NCBI GenBank assembly: GCA_964628835.1
Contig: CAZVME010000095.1
Location: 1-10,542, forward strand
Direction: 5' to 3'
DNA length: 10,542 nt
Origin: JAAGZL01 sp964628835
GTDB lineage: Bacteria > Pseudomonadota > Gammaproteobacteria > Chromatiales > Chromatiaceae
Part shown: positions 1 through 7,342 of the stretch, piece after piece
How the letters are laid out: each line of letters starts with the position of its first letter
Numbering within the stretch: the first letter of the stretch is position 1
Notes under the pieces: model-generated
The model's input: only the letters and a program-made list of their open reading frames with translations
The model's database searches: none
Told to the model about the DNA's origin: nothing
Made by a program: the position numbers and the translations under genes

Positions 1-51
1 GAAGAGCTGATCGCCGACTATCAGGAGAAGCACAACATTGAGGCCCATCAG
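1..51 (+). pseudogene. Inverted fragment of a DeaD-type helicase C-terminal region
   Basis: Reading frame 1 of the plus strand is open from the first base and begins EELIADYQEKHNIEAHQ. This resembles the helical stretch that in gammaproteobacterial DeaD proteins follows the RFxQxITDT segment. The neighbouring minus-strand helicase ends exactly at ITDTI, so this fragment looks like its natural continuation pointing the wrong way. The frame then runs on into antisense of the helicase and has no meaning past about base 51. The family match is from memory of the conserved pattern, not from an alignment. It may be an artefact and not a real pseudogene. Confidence 0.55.
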
Positions 52-1238
52 ATAGTGTCGGTGATGGTCTGCTGGAAACGCTCCACCCGGCGACCTGTAA
101 CCTCTTTGTGGCTCGGTAGCTGCATTTGGGTGATTTTCTGCTTGGTGGCGCGTTCGATGGCATACAGCATTCTTTTTTCGCGGGGTGATACGAACAGGAT
201 GGCATCTCCCTTGCGTCCGGCACGCCCGGTACGGCCGATCCGATGTACATAGGCCTCGGTGTCGTTTGGAATGTCGTAGTTGATCACATGGCTGATGCGC
301 CCCACATCCAGACCACGGGCCGCCACATCGGTGGCCACGATAATATCCAGTCGGCCTGATTTGATACGCGCCACGGTGTTTTCACGTGCCGCCTGGTTCA
401 TATCACCGTTCAGGGCCGCGCTGGAGTAGCCGCGGGCCTGTAGCTTTTCCGACAGTTCGGCGGTGGCGGTCTTGGTGCGCACAAATACCAGCATGGCATC
501 AAATTCTTCCACCTCCAGCATCCGGGTGAGGGCGTCCAGCTTGTGTAGCCCGGTGACCTGCCAGTAACGCTGGGTGATGGTGTCCACCGTGCTGGTCTTG
601 GATTTGATCTGGATCTCGGCCGGATCGTTCAGGTAGCGCTTGGACACGCGCTTGATCTGATTGGGCATGGTTGCCGAGAACAGAGCGACCTGTTTTTGTT
701 CCGGGGTGTGTTCCAGGATCCACTCGATATCCTCAATGAATCCCATGTTCAGCATCTCATCCGCTTCATCCAGGACGACACCGGAGAGGTTGTCCAGGAC
801 CAGCGTCTTGCGCCTGATATGGTCCATTACCCGACCTGGGGTACCCACAACCACATGCGCCCCCCGGCGCAGCTGGCGTAACTGGATACCCATGGGCTGA
901 CCACCATACACTGGCAAAACATGAAACCCACGAATATGCCTAGAATAGGTCTGCATCGCCTCCGCCACCTGAATGGCCAGTTCGCGGGTGGGGGTCAACA
1001 CCAGGATCTGCGGTTGCTGGATTGAGATATCCAGGCGGCTTAGCAGGGGCAGGGCAAAGGCTGCCGTCTTGCCGGTGCCGGTCTGGGCCTGTCCCAGGAG
1101 ATCACGCCCTTCCAGCAGGGGAGGAATGCTCTGCATCTGGATGGGGGAGGGGGTCTCGTAACCGATCTCCTCCACAGATTTTAGAACGGGCGCAGATAGC
1201 CCCAACTGGGCAAAAGTGGTGTTGGATTCGCTGGACAT
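48..1238 (-). CDS. deaD: DEAD-box ATP-dependent RNA helicase, DeaD/CsdA type, C-terminally truncated
   Basis: Cytoplasmic ATP-dependent RNA helicase, a family that unwinds RNA in ribosome assembly, mRNA turnover and cold adaptation. Numbered from the chosen ATG at 1238, it shows the Q motif (PSPIQ), Walker A AQTGTGKT (51-58), PTRELA (83-88), TPGR (133-136), DEAD (157-160), SAT (188-190), ARGLD (307-311) and HRIGRTGR (332-339), so both RecA-like domains are complete. A GTG 51 bases upstream (1289) is in frame, but the family normally starts MSxExxxTFxxLGL, which favours 1238. The protein stops after 396 residues; DeaD is usually about 550-650 and carries a C-terminal RNA-binding domain. The TGA lies at an inverted junction (see the fragment at 1-51), so the stop is probably not natural. 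RhlE or RhlB are less likely because of the QxITDT C-terminal stretch. Confidence 0.88.
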   Translation of the reverse strand: MSSESNTTFAQLGLSAPVLKSVEEIGYETPSPIQMQSIPPLLEGRDLLGQAQTGTGKTAAFALPLLSRLDISIQQPQILVLTPTRELAIQVAEAMQTYSRHIRGFHVLPVYGGQPMGIQLRQLRRGAHVVVGTPGRVMDHIRRKTLVLDNLSGVVLDEADEMLNMGFIEDIEWILEHTPEQKQVALFSATMPNQIKRVSKRYLNDPAEIQIKSKTSTVDTITQRYWQVTGLHKLDALTRMLEVEEFDAMLVFVRTKTATAELSEKLQARGYSSAALNGDMNQAARENTVARIKSGRLDIIVATDVAARGLDVGRISHVINYDIPNDTEAYVHRIGRTGRAGRKGDAILFVSPREKRMLYAIERATKQKITQMQLPSHKEVTGRRVERFQQTITDTI

Positions 1239-1589
1239 TAAGCTGCCTGTAAAAAAGATGGAGTCTGATGACGAAAGCTGGGCGGACACTAAGAAGCTGC
1301 GAGATTCTACACTGTCCGCCGACTATTACCTAATAATAATTGAATTTGGCCGCATATGTGGTCAGGTCGCAGATAAATAGCTCATACGGCCGAGATTGTA
1401 CATATGTGGGCCAGGATATCTATTTGGCTATAAGCCACCGTTCGTGCTCTGTAAATGGATATTTAACGGCGCTGGGCCGTGGTAATCCCCCTGGGAAATC
1501 AACGTAGCAGGATGCAATTAAACAACTATGCTTTGTTGTTATACCAAGAGTACATTTAACTTTAATTGTATAGATGCATTGGGAGAGTT
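1239..1589. other. Non-coding gap between divergent helicase and bacteriohemerythrin genes
   Basis: A 351-base stretch without a convincing gene. It should hold the promoter and 5' leader of the helicase on the minus strand and the promoter of the hemerythrin on the plus strand. A 9-base direct repeat CATATGTGG (1353-1361 and 1401-1409) lies in partly similar surroundings. A small inverted repeat AACAAC/GTTGTT (1521-1526 and 1535-1540) also occurs. A poor sigma-70-like pair, TTGTTG (1533-1538) and TTAACT (1556-1561) with 17 bases between, precedes the hemerythrin gene. None of these is strong. Confidence 0.5.
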
Positions 1590-2015
1590 ATGCCGGTAAT
1601 GTGGAGCGATCAGATGAGCGTAGGAAATGATAGAATCGATAGGGATCATCGTTACCTGTTGTGTCTGATAAATACCATTAACCTTGCGTTGAGTTCTGGT
1701 GAGCACGATGACATGGTAATTACGGCACTGGATCAGCTTGATTTTTATACCCATGATCATTTCTCACGGGAAGAGAAGTTGATGTTGAAAATCAGCTATC
1801 CGAATTATTCAGATCAGAAAACCGCACATAGGATGCTTAGTTCCCAACTAGGTGAAATAAGAGACAAGATTGTTGTAGCCCAGAATGATCCAGACATGCA
1901 GGATTTAATCCCAGACCTCACCGAGCTGCTGAGAAACTGGTTGCTGGATCATGTGTTAAAGGAGGATATGTTGATGAAGCCGTATTTTAAGGAACACCCA
2001 AAAGATTACACTTGA
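1590..2015 (+). CDS. Single-domain bacteriohemerythrin with one altered iron ligand
   Basis: Small cytoplasmic four-helix-bundle protein of about 141 residues; the family binds O2 reversibly at a non-heme diiron centre and serves in O2 storage, delivery or sensing. Numbered from ATG 1590, the family landmarks are the N-terminal WSDQMSVGNDRIDRDH with His20, HFSREE with His57 and Glu61, His80, and a C-terminal DHVLKEDM with His121 and Asp126. The family's HxxxH pair is QKTAH here, so Gln76 stands where the first His of the pair normally binds iron. GGGAGAG at 1581-1587 is very close to ATG 1590 and about 11 bases from an in-frame ATG at 1599, which is an almost equally good start; a TTG at 1566 is unlikely. 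No sensory domain is fused. The fold assignment is firm, but O2 binding is uncertain given the missing ligand. Confidence 0.88.
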   Translation: MPVMWSDQMSVGNDRIDRDHRYLLCLINTINLALSSGEHDDMVITALDQLDFYTHDHFSREEKLMLKISYPNYSDQKTAHRMLSSQLGEIRDKIVVAQNDPDMQDLIPDLTELLRNWLLDHVLKEDMLMKPYFKEHPKDYT

Positions 2016-2293
2016 TTTAAACAGAGCTTCCCTAATTACTGTTGTGTAATAAATCGCAGGCATTGCGGCATCGCGCACCATCTGACACTGTCTAAACAGT
2101 GTGAATGCTCCGGTTTGGTCAAATATGCAGGCAGTAACAGGGCCATCTATTGATCAAGTCAAAGATTAAGCATAAATGGTTCTGTAGTAACGGCTGGTTT
2201 AAAATGACGCTGCAAACAGAACTCCGCGACAACAAGCAGTCAATCTAATTACTTATCAATTTATGTACAGTTGAACCACTAAAGGTATACAGC
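2016..2293. other. Non-coding gap upstream of pyruvate kinase with a 7-bp hairpin
   Basis: About 280 bases without a recognisable gene. It contains a perfect 7-base inverted repeat ACACTGT-CTAA-ACAGTGT at 2085-2102, flanked at a distance by GCATT (2060-2064) and AATGC (2104-2108), which could extend an interrupted stem. There is no T-tract after it, so it is not a classic terminator. A weaker stem ATTAC/GTAAT sits at 2035-2050. The stretch before 2294 is AT-rich and probably contains the pyruvate kinase promoter, but I could not place it. Confidence 0.4.
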
Positions 2294-3715
2294 GTGTATC
2301 AATTTGACCACAAGACTAAAATTGTTTGTACAGTAGGGCCAGCTTCAAACTCCCAGGAGGTGTTGGAGAAGATGTTGGCTGCGGGTATGAATATAGCCCG
2401 TTTGAATTTTTCCCATGGTGAGTTCGCAATCCATGAACAAAATATTAAGATACTGCGCAAGGCTTCAGTAGAAAGTGGTCACCGGCTGGCAATTATGGCA
2501 GATCTGTCTGGACCCAAGATGCGTATCGGGGTGCTGGAACATGAACCCATACAGTTGAATACGGGTGACCGGTTTACGCTGACCCCGGATGATATTGTGG
2601 GTGATAACACCAGGGCAGCGGTGACCATCAAAGATCTGGCTAAGCTGGTTAAAGTGGGTGACCGGCTGTTTCTGAACGATGGCCTGATTCCGTTGAAGGT
2701 GGCTGAAATAGCGGGCGGTGATGTGGTGTGTGATGTGTTGTCCGGTGGTGAGTTGAGATCCCGCAAGGGATTGAACCTACCTGGAATAGATCTGGGTAAA
2801 TCGGCCTTTACCGAACATGACAACAAGTGTCTGGAGTTCGCCCTGAGTCAGGGTGTGGATGCGGTGAGTCAATCATTTGTCGCCACCGCTGAGGATGTCC
2901 TAGCCCTACGTGAGCGCGCCTATGAGCTGGGCTATGCCCCGTTCATCATCGCCAAGATAGAACGCTCCGTAGCACTGGAGCATCTGGAAGAGATCCTGGA
3001 GGCGGCAGATGGCGTTATGTTGGCGCGCGGCGATCTCGGTGTGGAGATACCTATCGCCCGTATGGCAGTGGTGCAGAAGGAGCTGATCGCCCTAGCCAAC
3101 AGGATGTGCAAACCGGTAATCACCGCCACCCAGATGCTGGAATCCATGACAGAGGCCCCACTCCCAACCCGTGCTGAGGCTACAGACGTGGCCAACGCCA
3201 TTCTCGATGGGACAGATGCGGTGATGCTGTCGGCCGAATCTGCCATCGGCAAGTTCCCGGTGGAGTCCGTATCCATGCTGGCAAGCATTGCAGCGGCCAC
3301 CGAGCCCACCATAAAGGTTAGGCGTGATCGGCGCATGCAAGAGGCGGTTCTGATTGAGAATGCCATCGCTCACAATCTGCAACAGATGGTGCGGAGTCTG
3401 AAGCCGACCGCAGTGGTGATTCCCACCAGGAGTGGGGCCATGGCGCGGAACGTGGCCTCTTTTCGTACCCCGGCATGGATTACTGCATTCAGCACCCGCG
3501 AAGGGACCTGCCAGGACCTGCAATTCTCCTATGGGATCTACTCGGTCCTGGTGGAGCGGGATCATCGTGACTGGACCCAGTTCTCCCGAGAGTGGTTGCG
3601 CCAGCACGGTTTGAGCAGCGGCCTTACCGTAATGGCGCAGGGGCCATGTCCGGAGCGTCCCAACGCCAACCACCGACTCGAGATATTTGATCTGGCCTTA
3701 GAGAGTGATGGTTGA
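2294..3715 (+). CDS. pyk: Pyruvate kinase
   Basis: Catalyses the last step of glycolysis, phosphoenolpyruvate + ADP to pyruvate + ATP, in the cytoplasm; normally a homotetramer. The length of 473 residues is typical. The barrel starts KTKIVCTVGPAS. Substrate and metal residues are seen at Arg36, Asn38 and Ser40 (ARLNFSHG), Asp70, catalytic Lys221 and Mg-binding Glu223 in the signature AKIERS, Asp247 in ARGDLG, and Thr278 in ITATQMLES. PTRAEATDVANAILDGTDAVM follows at about 291, and residues from about 350 form the C-terminal domain. Leu71 and Lys75 (DLSGPK) replace the Thr and Glu of the rabbit muscle K+ site, the pattern associated with K+-independent enzymes. The start is GTG, with AAAGG 8 bases upstream. 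It stands alone between non-coding gaps. I cannot say from this which of PykA or PykF it matches better. Confidence 0.95.
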   Translation: MYQFDHKTKIVCTVGPASNSQEVLEKMLAAGMNIARLNFSHGEFAIHEQNIKILRKASVESGHRLAIMADLSGPKMRIGVLEHEPIQLNTGDRFTLTPDDIVGDNTRAAVTIKDLAKLVKVGDRLFLNDGLIPLKVAEIAGGDVVCDVLSGGELRSRKGLNLPGIDLGKSAFTEHDNKCLEFALSQGVDAVSQSFVATAEDVLALRERAYELGYAPFIIAKIERSVALEHLEEILEAADGVMLARGDLGVEIPIARMAVVQKELIALANRMCKPVITATQMLESMTEAPLPTRAEATDVANAILDGTDAVMLSAESAIGKFPVESVSMLASIAAATEPTIKVRRDRRMQEAVLIENAIAHNLQQMVRSLKPTAVVIPTRSGAMARNVASFRTPAWITAFSTREGTCQDLQFSYGIYSVLVERDHRDWTQFSREWLRQHGLSSGLTVMAQGPCPERPNANHRLEIFDLALESDG

Positions 3716-3751
3716 ACGATGGGTTGCTGGAGTATTAGTAGAGCCTCATAT

Positions 3752-3780
3752 TTGCTTTCCGTCCAAGCCACTTATATATT
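3752..3780 (+). promoter_or_regulatory. Candidate sigma-70 promoter for the ferritin-like gene
   Basis: TTGCTT (3752-3757) and TATATT (3775-3780) are separated by exactly 17 bases, in a short non-coding gap about 100 bases ahead of the ferritin-like start. The -10 is good and the -35 matches only in its first three bases. No operator was recognised beside it. Confidence 0.35.
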
Positions 3781-3878
3781 GGGCTCAAGGTTAGAGTCAG
3801 ACTAGGCAGGGTTTCATCTGATACAGAGTAACGACCTGGCTGGTAATTCAAATAAAGTTGGAAGAGGTAGTTAAGGCT

Positions 3879-4334
3879 ATGAAAGAGTGGGAATCATTAA
3901 ATGATGTACTGGATTTTGCCATCGACCAGGAGCAGGAAGCGGCAGACTTTTATGCCAAGTTGTCATCCCAAGTGGAGCATGAGTCCATGCGCGAGGCCCT
4001 GAGTGGTTTTGCCGAGGAAGAGTTGCGGCATAAGGCCAAACTGCTTGCCATCAAGGAGACAGGTGCATCCAAACTGGTTAGTCGTCAATCCGTGCCGGAT
4101 CTGAAGGTGTCAGACTACGTGGTGGACGTGGACACAGCTAGTGAAATTGGATATGTGGACGCACTGGTGGTTGCCATGAAGATGGAGAAAAAGGCATTCC
4201 AGCTTTACACCGACATGGCAGCGTTGACCGAGGATGAGGGTATTAGACAGTCTCTGCTGGCACTGGCCAACGAAGAGGCCAAGCACAAGCTGCATTTTGA
4301 GATCAAATACGACGACTCTATTAAAGAGAACTGA
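3879..4334 (+). CDS. Rubrerythrin/ferritin-like diiron protein
   Basis: A 151-residue four-helix ferritin-like protein without a rubredoxin domain or export signal, so presumably cytoplasmic. It has two matching halves, each giving an ExxA helix and an ExxH helix: Glu18 (EQEAADFY), Glu48 and His51 (EELRH), Glu103 (MEKKAFQLY), Glu133 and His136 (EEAKH). This is a full set of diiron ligands, so it is expected to be redox active. Families of this type act in peroxide reduction or iron handling, but the substrate cannot be told from sequence. ATG 3879 was chosen over an in-frame TTG at 3858 because GAGG (3864-3867) lies 11 bases ahead and the protein reads naturally from MKEWESL. It is monocistronic, with its own candidate promoter and a strong terminator. 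Bacterioferritin is excluded by the shortness and the lack of a heme-ligand pattern. Confidence 0.85.
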   Translation: MKEWESLNDVLDFAIDQEQEAADFYAKLSSQVEHESMREALSGFAEEELRHKAKLLAIKETGASKLVSRQSVPDLKVSDYVVDVDTASEIGYVDALVVAMKMEKKAFQLYTDMAALTEDEGIRQSLLALANEEAKHKLHFEIKYDDSIKEN

Positions 4335-4367
4335 GCGCTTCGTCCTCTGTAGCGACTCTTCGCTCGT

Positions 4368-4408
4368 AAAAAACCAGTCATCAGCAACGGCCGATGGCTG
4401 GTTTTTTT
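4368..4408. terminator. Strong, probably bidirectional intrinsic terminator
   Basis: AAAAAACCAGTCATC (4368-4382) pairs with GATGGCTGGTTTTTTT (4393-4408), with one G-T mismatch position inside the stem and a loop of about 10 bases. The T-tract follows on the plus strand and the A-tract leads on the left, so it can also work on the minus strand. It closes the ferritin-like gene and insulates the oxidase operon. Confidence 0.9.
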
Positions 4409-4572
4409 GTTTAGCGCCACTCTTTAAATATATGGCATTTGTCATGTTTCCTTGTATCTATCCGGGTTTGCTCTACATTTAGTTTATAGGTGGGGCAGCC
4501 TGGAAGTTATAACAATGGCCCCGTTCGCTGTTCTCAAATAATCTGTAGTGCAGATAGACGATGGGGGATTTT

Positions 4573-5703
4573 ATGCCTCGCGGTGTAAAGCGTGTAGCCA
4601 GACCCATTCTGGTCCTGATGACAAGCTTCCTGTTTCCCATGCTGGCCATGGCCGAGTATGGAGTCAACTTCCCCGAACCCGCCAGTGACAGCGCTCAGGA
4701 TATCTATGATATCCACATGCTCACCATGCGCATCGCCACGGCCCTCCTCATTATCGTTTTCTCCTTCGTAATCTACTCCATAGTGAAACATCGCAAGAGT
4801 AAGGGCTTTGAGGCCGACCAGGATTTCCACCAGACCTGGTTTGGACAGTGGGCCTGGATTCTGGTGCCGGCGTTGGTGCTGGGTGTGGACCTCACCATCG
4901 CCGGTTCTGCCCAGATCGTCCTGGAGAAGTTGTGGTTAGTGCCAAAGGCCGAGAAACTGATGGATGTGAAGGTGATAGGCCACCAGTGGTGGTGGGAGTT
5001 CGAATATCTGGATCATGAGATCAAGGTGGAGTCGCGCTTTGTACCAAAGGATAAGGCCGGGGATGCCTATCTCCGGGCAGTGGATAACCACCTGGTGCTT
5101 CCAACCAATACCAAGATCAGGTTTCTGCACACCTCGGCCGATGTTATCCATGCCTTCTGGGTGCCGGAGCTTGGTTTCAAAAAGGATGCGATTCCTGGTT
5201 ATATCACCGAGACCTGGTCGGAAATTAAGCGGGAGGGGATCTTCCGCGGCCAGTGCGCCGAGATCTGCGGTACCTGGCACTCGCGTATGCCCATAGTGGT
5301 GGAGGCGGTCTCACCGGAGAGGTTCAGACAGTGGCTGAAAGAGCAGAACGCGGTGCAGGTGGCAGCTATGGCTGAGGCCGCCTCGGGCAAGAGCTGGTCT
5401 CTCCAAGAGCTGATGGAGAAGGGTAAGGGGCTGTACAACACTAAGTGCGGCGCCTGCCACCAGGTGGGTGGTCAGGGTCTGCCACCGGCGTTTCCGGCGC
5501 TTAAGGGCAGCAAGATCACCACCGGCCCGGTGGCGGGGCATCTGGATATTGTGCTGAACGGTAAAGAGGGCACCGCCATGCAGGCGTGGAAGCAGCTGAA
5601 CGATCTGGAGATTGCCGCCATCATCACCTATGAACGCAACGCCTGGGGTAATAATACCGGGGATCTGGTGCAGCCAGCTGATGTGAAGGCGGCGCGTAAA
5701 TGA
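4573..5703 (+). CDS. coxB: Cytochrome c oxidase subunit II with fused cytochrome c domain (caa3 type)
   Basis: Electron-entry subunit of the terminal oxidase. Numbered from ATG 4573 (376 residues): a signal peptide with a probable cut after AMA (residue 27); two membrane helices at about 51-71 and 92-113; the aromatic patch GHQWWWEFEY from 136; and a cupredoxin domain with the CuA ligands His193, Cys228, Glu230, Cys232, His236 and Met239 (CAEICGTWHSRM). A C-terminal c-type heme domain follows, with CGACH (292-296) and a likely axial Met336. The fused cytochrome marks a caa3-type oxidase. ATG 4573 has GGGGGA 4 bases upstream; ATG 4561, four codons earlier, has no such site. Ahead of helix 2 the sequence HQTWFGQWAW lacks the Glu usually found there as the K-channel entrance (Gly91 or Gln92 aligns). 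It opens the operon; coxA follows 34 bases later. Confidence 0.96.
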   Translation: MPRGVKRVARPILVLMTSFLFPMLAMAEYGVNFPEPASDSAQDIYDIHMLTMRIATALLIIVFSFVIYSIVKHRKSKGFEADQDFHQTWFGQWAWILVPALVLGVDLTIAGSAQIVLEKLWLVPKAEKLMDVKVIGHQWWWEFEYLDHEIKVESRFVPKDKAGDAYLRAVDNHLVLPTNTKIRFLHTSADVIHAFWVPELGFKKDAIPGYITETWSEIKREGIFRGQCAEICGTWHSRMPIVVEAVSPERFRQWLKEQNAVQVAAMAEAASGKSWSLQELMEKGKGLYNTKCGACHQVGGQGLPPAFPALKGSKITTGPVAGHLDIVLNGKEGTAMQAWKQLNDLEIAAIITYERNAWGNNTGDLVQPADVKAARK

Positions 5704-5737
5704 TCAAGCTTCGTGCAAAATTTGAGGAGCAGGATAT

Positions 5738-7339
5738 ATGAGCAGCGTGACGATCGCCCATGCCGCAGACCATGGCCGTCCTATAGGCTGGCGACGCTGG
5801 CTGTACAGCACTAACCATAAAGATATCGGCAGCATGTATCTGATCTTTGCCCTGACCATGCTGTTTCTGGGTGGGGGTAGTGCCATGGTGATTCGGGCTG
5901 AACTGTTTATGCCCGGCATCCAGTTGGTGGAACCGGATTTGTATAACAATCTGGTTACCAATCACGCCTTGATTATGATCTTCGGGGCCGTGATGCCCGC
6001 CGCCGCCGGACTTGCCAACTGGATGCTGCCACTGATGATCGGTGCCCCGGATATGGCGCTGCCGCGTTTGAATAATCTCAGTTTCTGGATCCTACCTGCT
6101 GCCGCCACGCTGCTGCTGCTCTCCTTTGTGGTGCCGTTTTTCCCTGGAGGTGGCACCCAGATAAACACTGGCTGGACCATCTATCCACCGCTTTCTGTGC
6201 AGGTGGGGATGTCCATGGATTTTCTGATCTTTGCCATCCATCTGCTGGGCATATCCTCGGTGTTGGCCTCGATAAATATCATCGTCACCATCTTTAATAT
6301 GCGCGCCCCGGGCATGAGTCTGGTGCAGATGCCCATCTTCTGTTGGAGCTGGCTGGTAACAGCGTTTCTCCTGATACTGGTGGTGCCGGTGCTGGCGGGT
6401 GCGGTCACCATGCTGTTGTTCGACCGCCATTTCGGCACCAGCTTTTTCAATGCCGCCGGTGGGGGTGATCCGGTGCTGTTCCAACATCTGTTCTGGTTCT
6501 TCGGACACCCTGAGGTGTATATCCTGCTGCTGCCATCCATCGGGGTGCTGTCCCACGTGATCCCGGCATTTTCCCGCAAACCCCTGTTTGGCCGCCCCTC
6601 CATGATCGGCGCCATGATCGCGGTGGCCTCTATAGGTATGGTGGTGTGGGCCCATCATCAGTATACCGTGGGTATGTCGCTGGGAGCGGTGACCTATTTT
6701 ATGATTGGCACCATCCTGATCTCTATTCCGGTGGGTCTGATGATCTTCAACTTCATCGCCACCATGTGGCGTGGTGCCATGACCTTTGAGACCCCCATGC
6801 TGTTTGCAGTATCCATCGTGCTGATGTTTACCTTTGGTGGTCTCTCCGGGGTGATGCTGGCGGTGATCCCGGCCGATATGCAGTACCACGACAGTATGTT
6901 CGTGGTGGCCCATTTCCACTATGTATTGTTGCCCGGTGCTCTGTTTGGACTCTATGCCGGGGTATTTTACTGGCTGCCCAAATGGAGCGGGCATATGTAT
7001 AACGAAAAGGTTGGCAAGCTGTTTTTCTGGACCAATATCATAGGCTTCAACGTCACCTTCTTTCCGCAACACTTTCTGGGGCTGGCGGGGATGCCACGCC
7101 GTATCGTGGATTACAACGTCATGTTTACCGAATTCAATGTTATTTCCAGTGTGGGTGCCTTTGTGTTCGGCCTCAGCCACCTGATTCTTCTCTACATAGT
7201 AATCAAGACCATAAAGGGTGGAGAGCAGGCAGTGGCCAAGCCCTGGGATGGCGCCACGGGTCTGGAGTGGGAACTGTCATCACCACCGGAGTTTCATAGT
7301 TGGAGCGAGCCGCCGCAGATCAAGAGTGAGGAGGGCTAG
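5738..7339 (+). CDS. coxA: Cytochrome c oxidase subunit I, K-channel Lys and Thr replaced
   Basis: Catalytic membrane subunit holding heme a, heme a3 and CuB; it reduces O2 to water and pumps protons. The 533 residues with 12 expected helices are normal. Visible residues: heme a ligands His76 and His394; a3 ligand His392 (VVAHFHY); CuB ligands His257, His306 and His307; the cross-linking Tyr261 and D-channel Glu259 in FGHPEVY; the D-channel mouth Asp104 and Asn112 in APDMALPRLNN; the heme-propionate pair Arg454-Arg455; and the Mg-site His384-Asp385. This is the A1 pattern. The segment IPVGLMIF (330-337) aligns without gaps to the usual VPTGIKIF, so Val332 and Met335 replace the K-channel Thr and Lys. 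The Ser of LSHVI (272) is kept. GAGGAG lies 8 bases before the ATG. A member of a specialised A-family branch is possible. Confidence 0.97.
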   Translation: MSSVTIAHAADHGRPIGWRRWLYSTNHKDIGSMYLIFALTMLFLGGGSAMVIRAELFMPGIQLVEPDLYNNLVTNHALIMIFGAVMPAAAGLANWMLPLMIGAPDMALPRLNNLSFWILPAAATLLLLSFVVPFFPGGGTQINTGWTIYPPLSVQVGMSMDFLIFAIHLLGISSVLASINIIVTIFNMRAPGMSLVQMPIFCWSWLVTAFLLILVVPVLAGAVTMLLFDRHFGTSFFNAAGGGDPVLFQHLFWFFGHPEVYILLLPSIGVLSHVIPAFSRKPLFGRPSMIGAMIAVASIGMVVWAHHQYTVGMSLGAVTYFMIGTILISIPVGLMIFNFIATMWRGAMTFETPMLFAVSIVLMFTFGGLSGVMLAVIPADMQYHDSMFVVAHFHYVLLPGALFGLYAGVFYWLPKWSGHMYNEKVGKLFFWTNIIGFNVTFFPQHFLGLAGMPRRIVDYNVMFTEFNVISSVGAFVFGLSHLILLYIVIKTIKGGEQAVAKPWDGATGLEWELSSPPEFHSWSEPPQIKSEEG

Positions 7340-7342
7340 GCC

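Noticed and set aside
55..252. Plus-strand frame starting at GTG 55
   Set aside because: Antisense to the helicase. Only the part before base 51 looks protein-like, and that is explained as the inverted deaD fragment.
2150..2162. FNR-box-like TTGATCAAGTCAA upstream of pyruvate kinase
   Set aside because: The half-sites TTGA and TCAA are 5 bases apart, while FNR/Anr sites need 6 (TTGATnnnnATCAA), so the phasing is wrong.
2479..3673. Several minus-strand open frames opposite pyruvate kinase
   Set aside because: All lie inside the well-supported pyk gene and show no family features; they are codon-bias shadows.
4491..4526. GGGGC/GCCCC inverted repeat upstream of coxB, considered as a regulatory stem or sigma-54 site
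   Set aside because: The stem is five bases with a loop over 20, and no TGGCAC-N5-TTGC pattern is present.
6092..7180. Long minus-strand open frame of 362 codons opposite coxA
   Set aside because: Exactly antisense to coxA, with a His/Gly/Gln-rich composition produced by reading the complement of hydrophobic codons. It has no recognisable domain.
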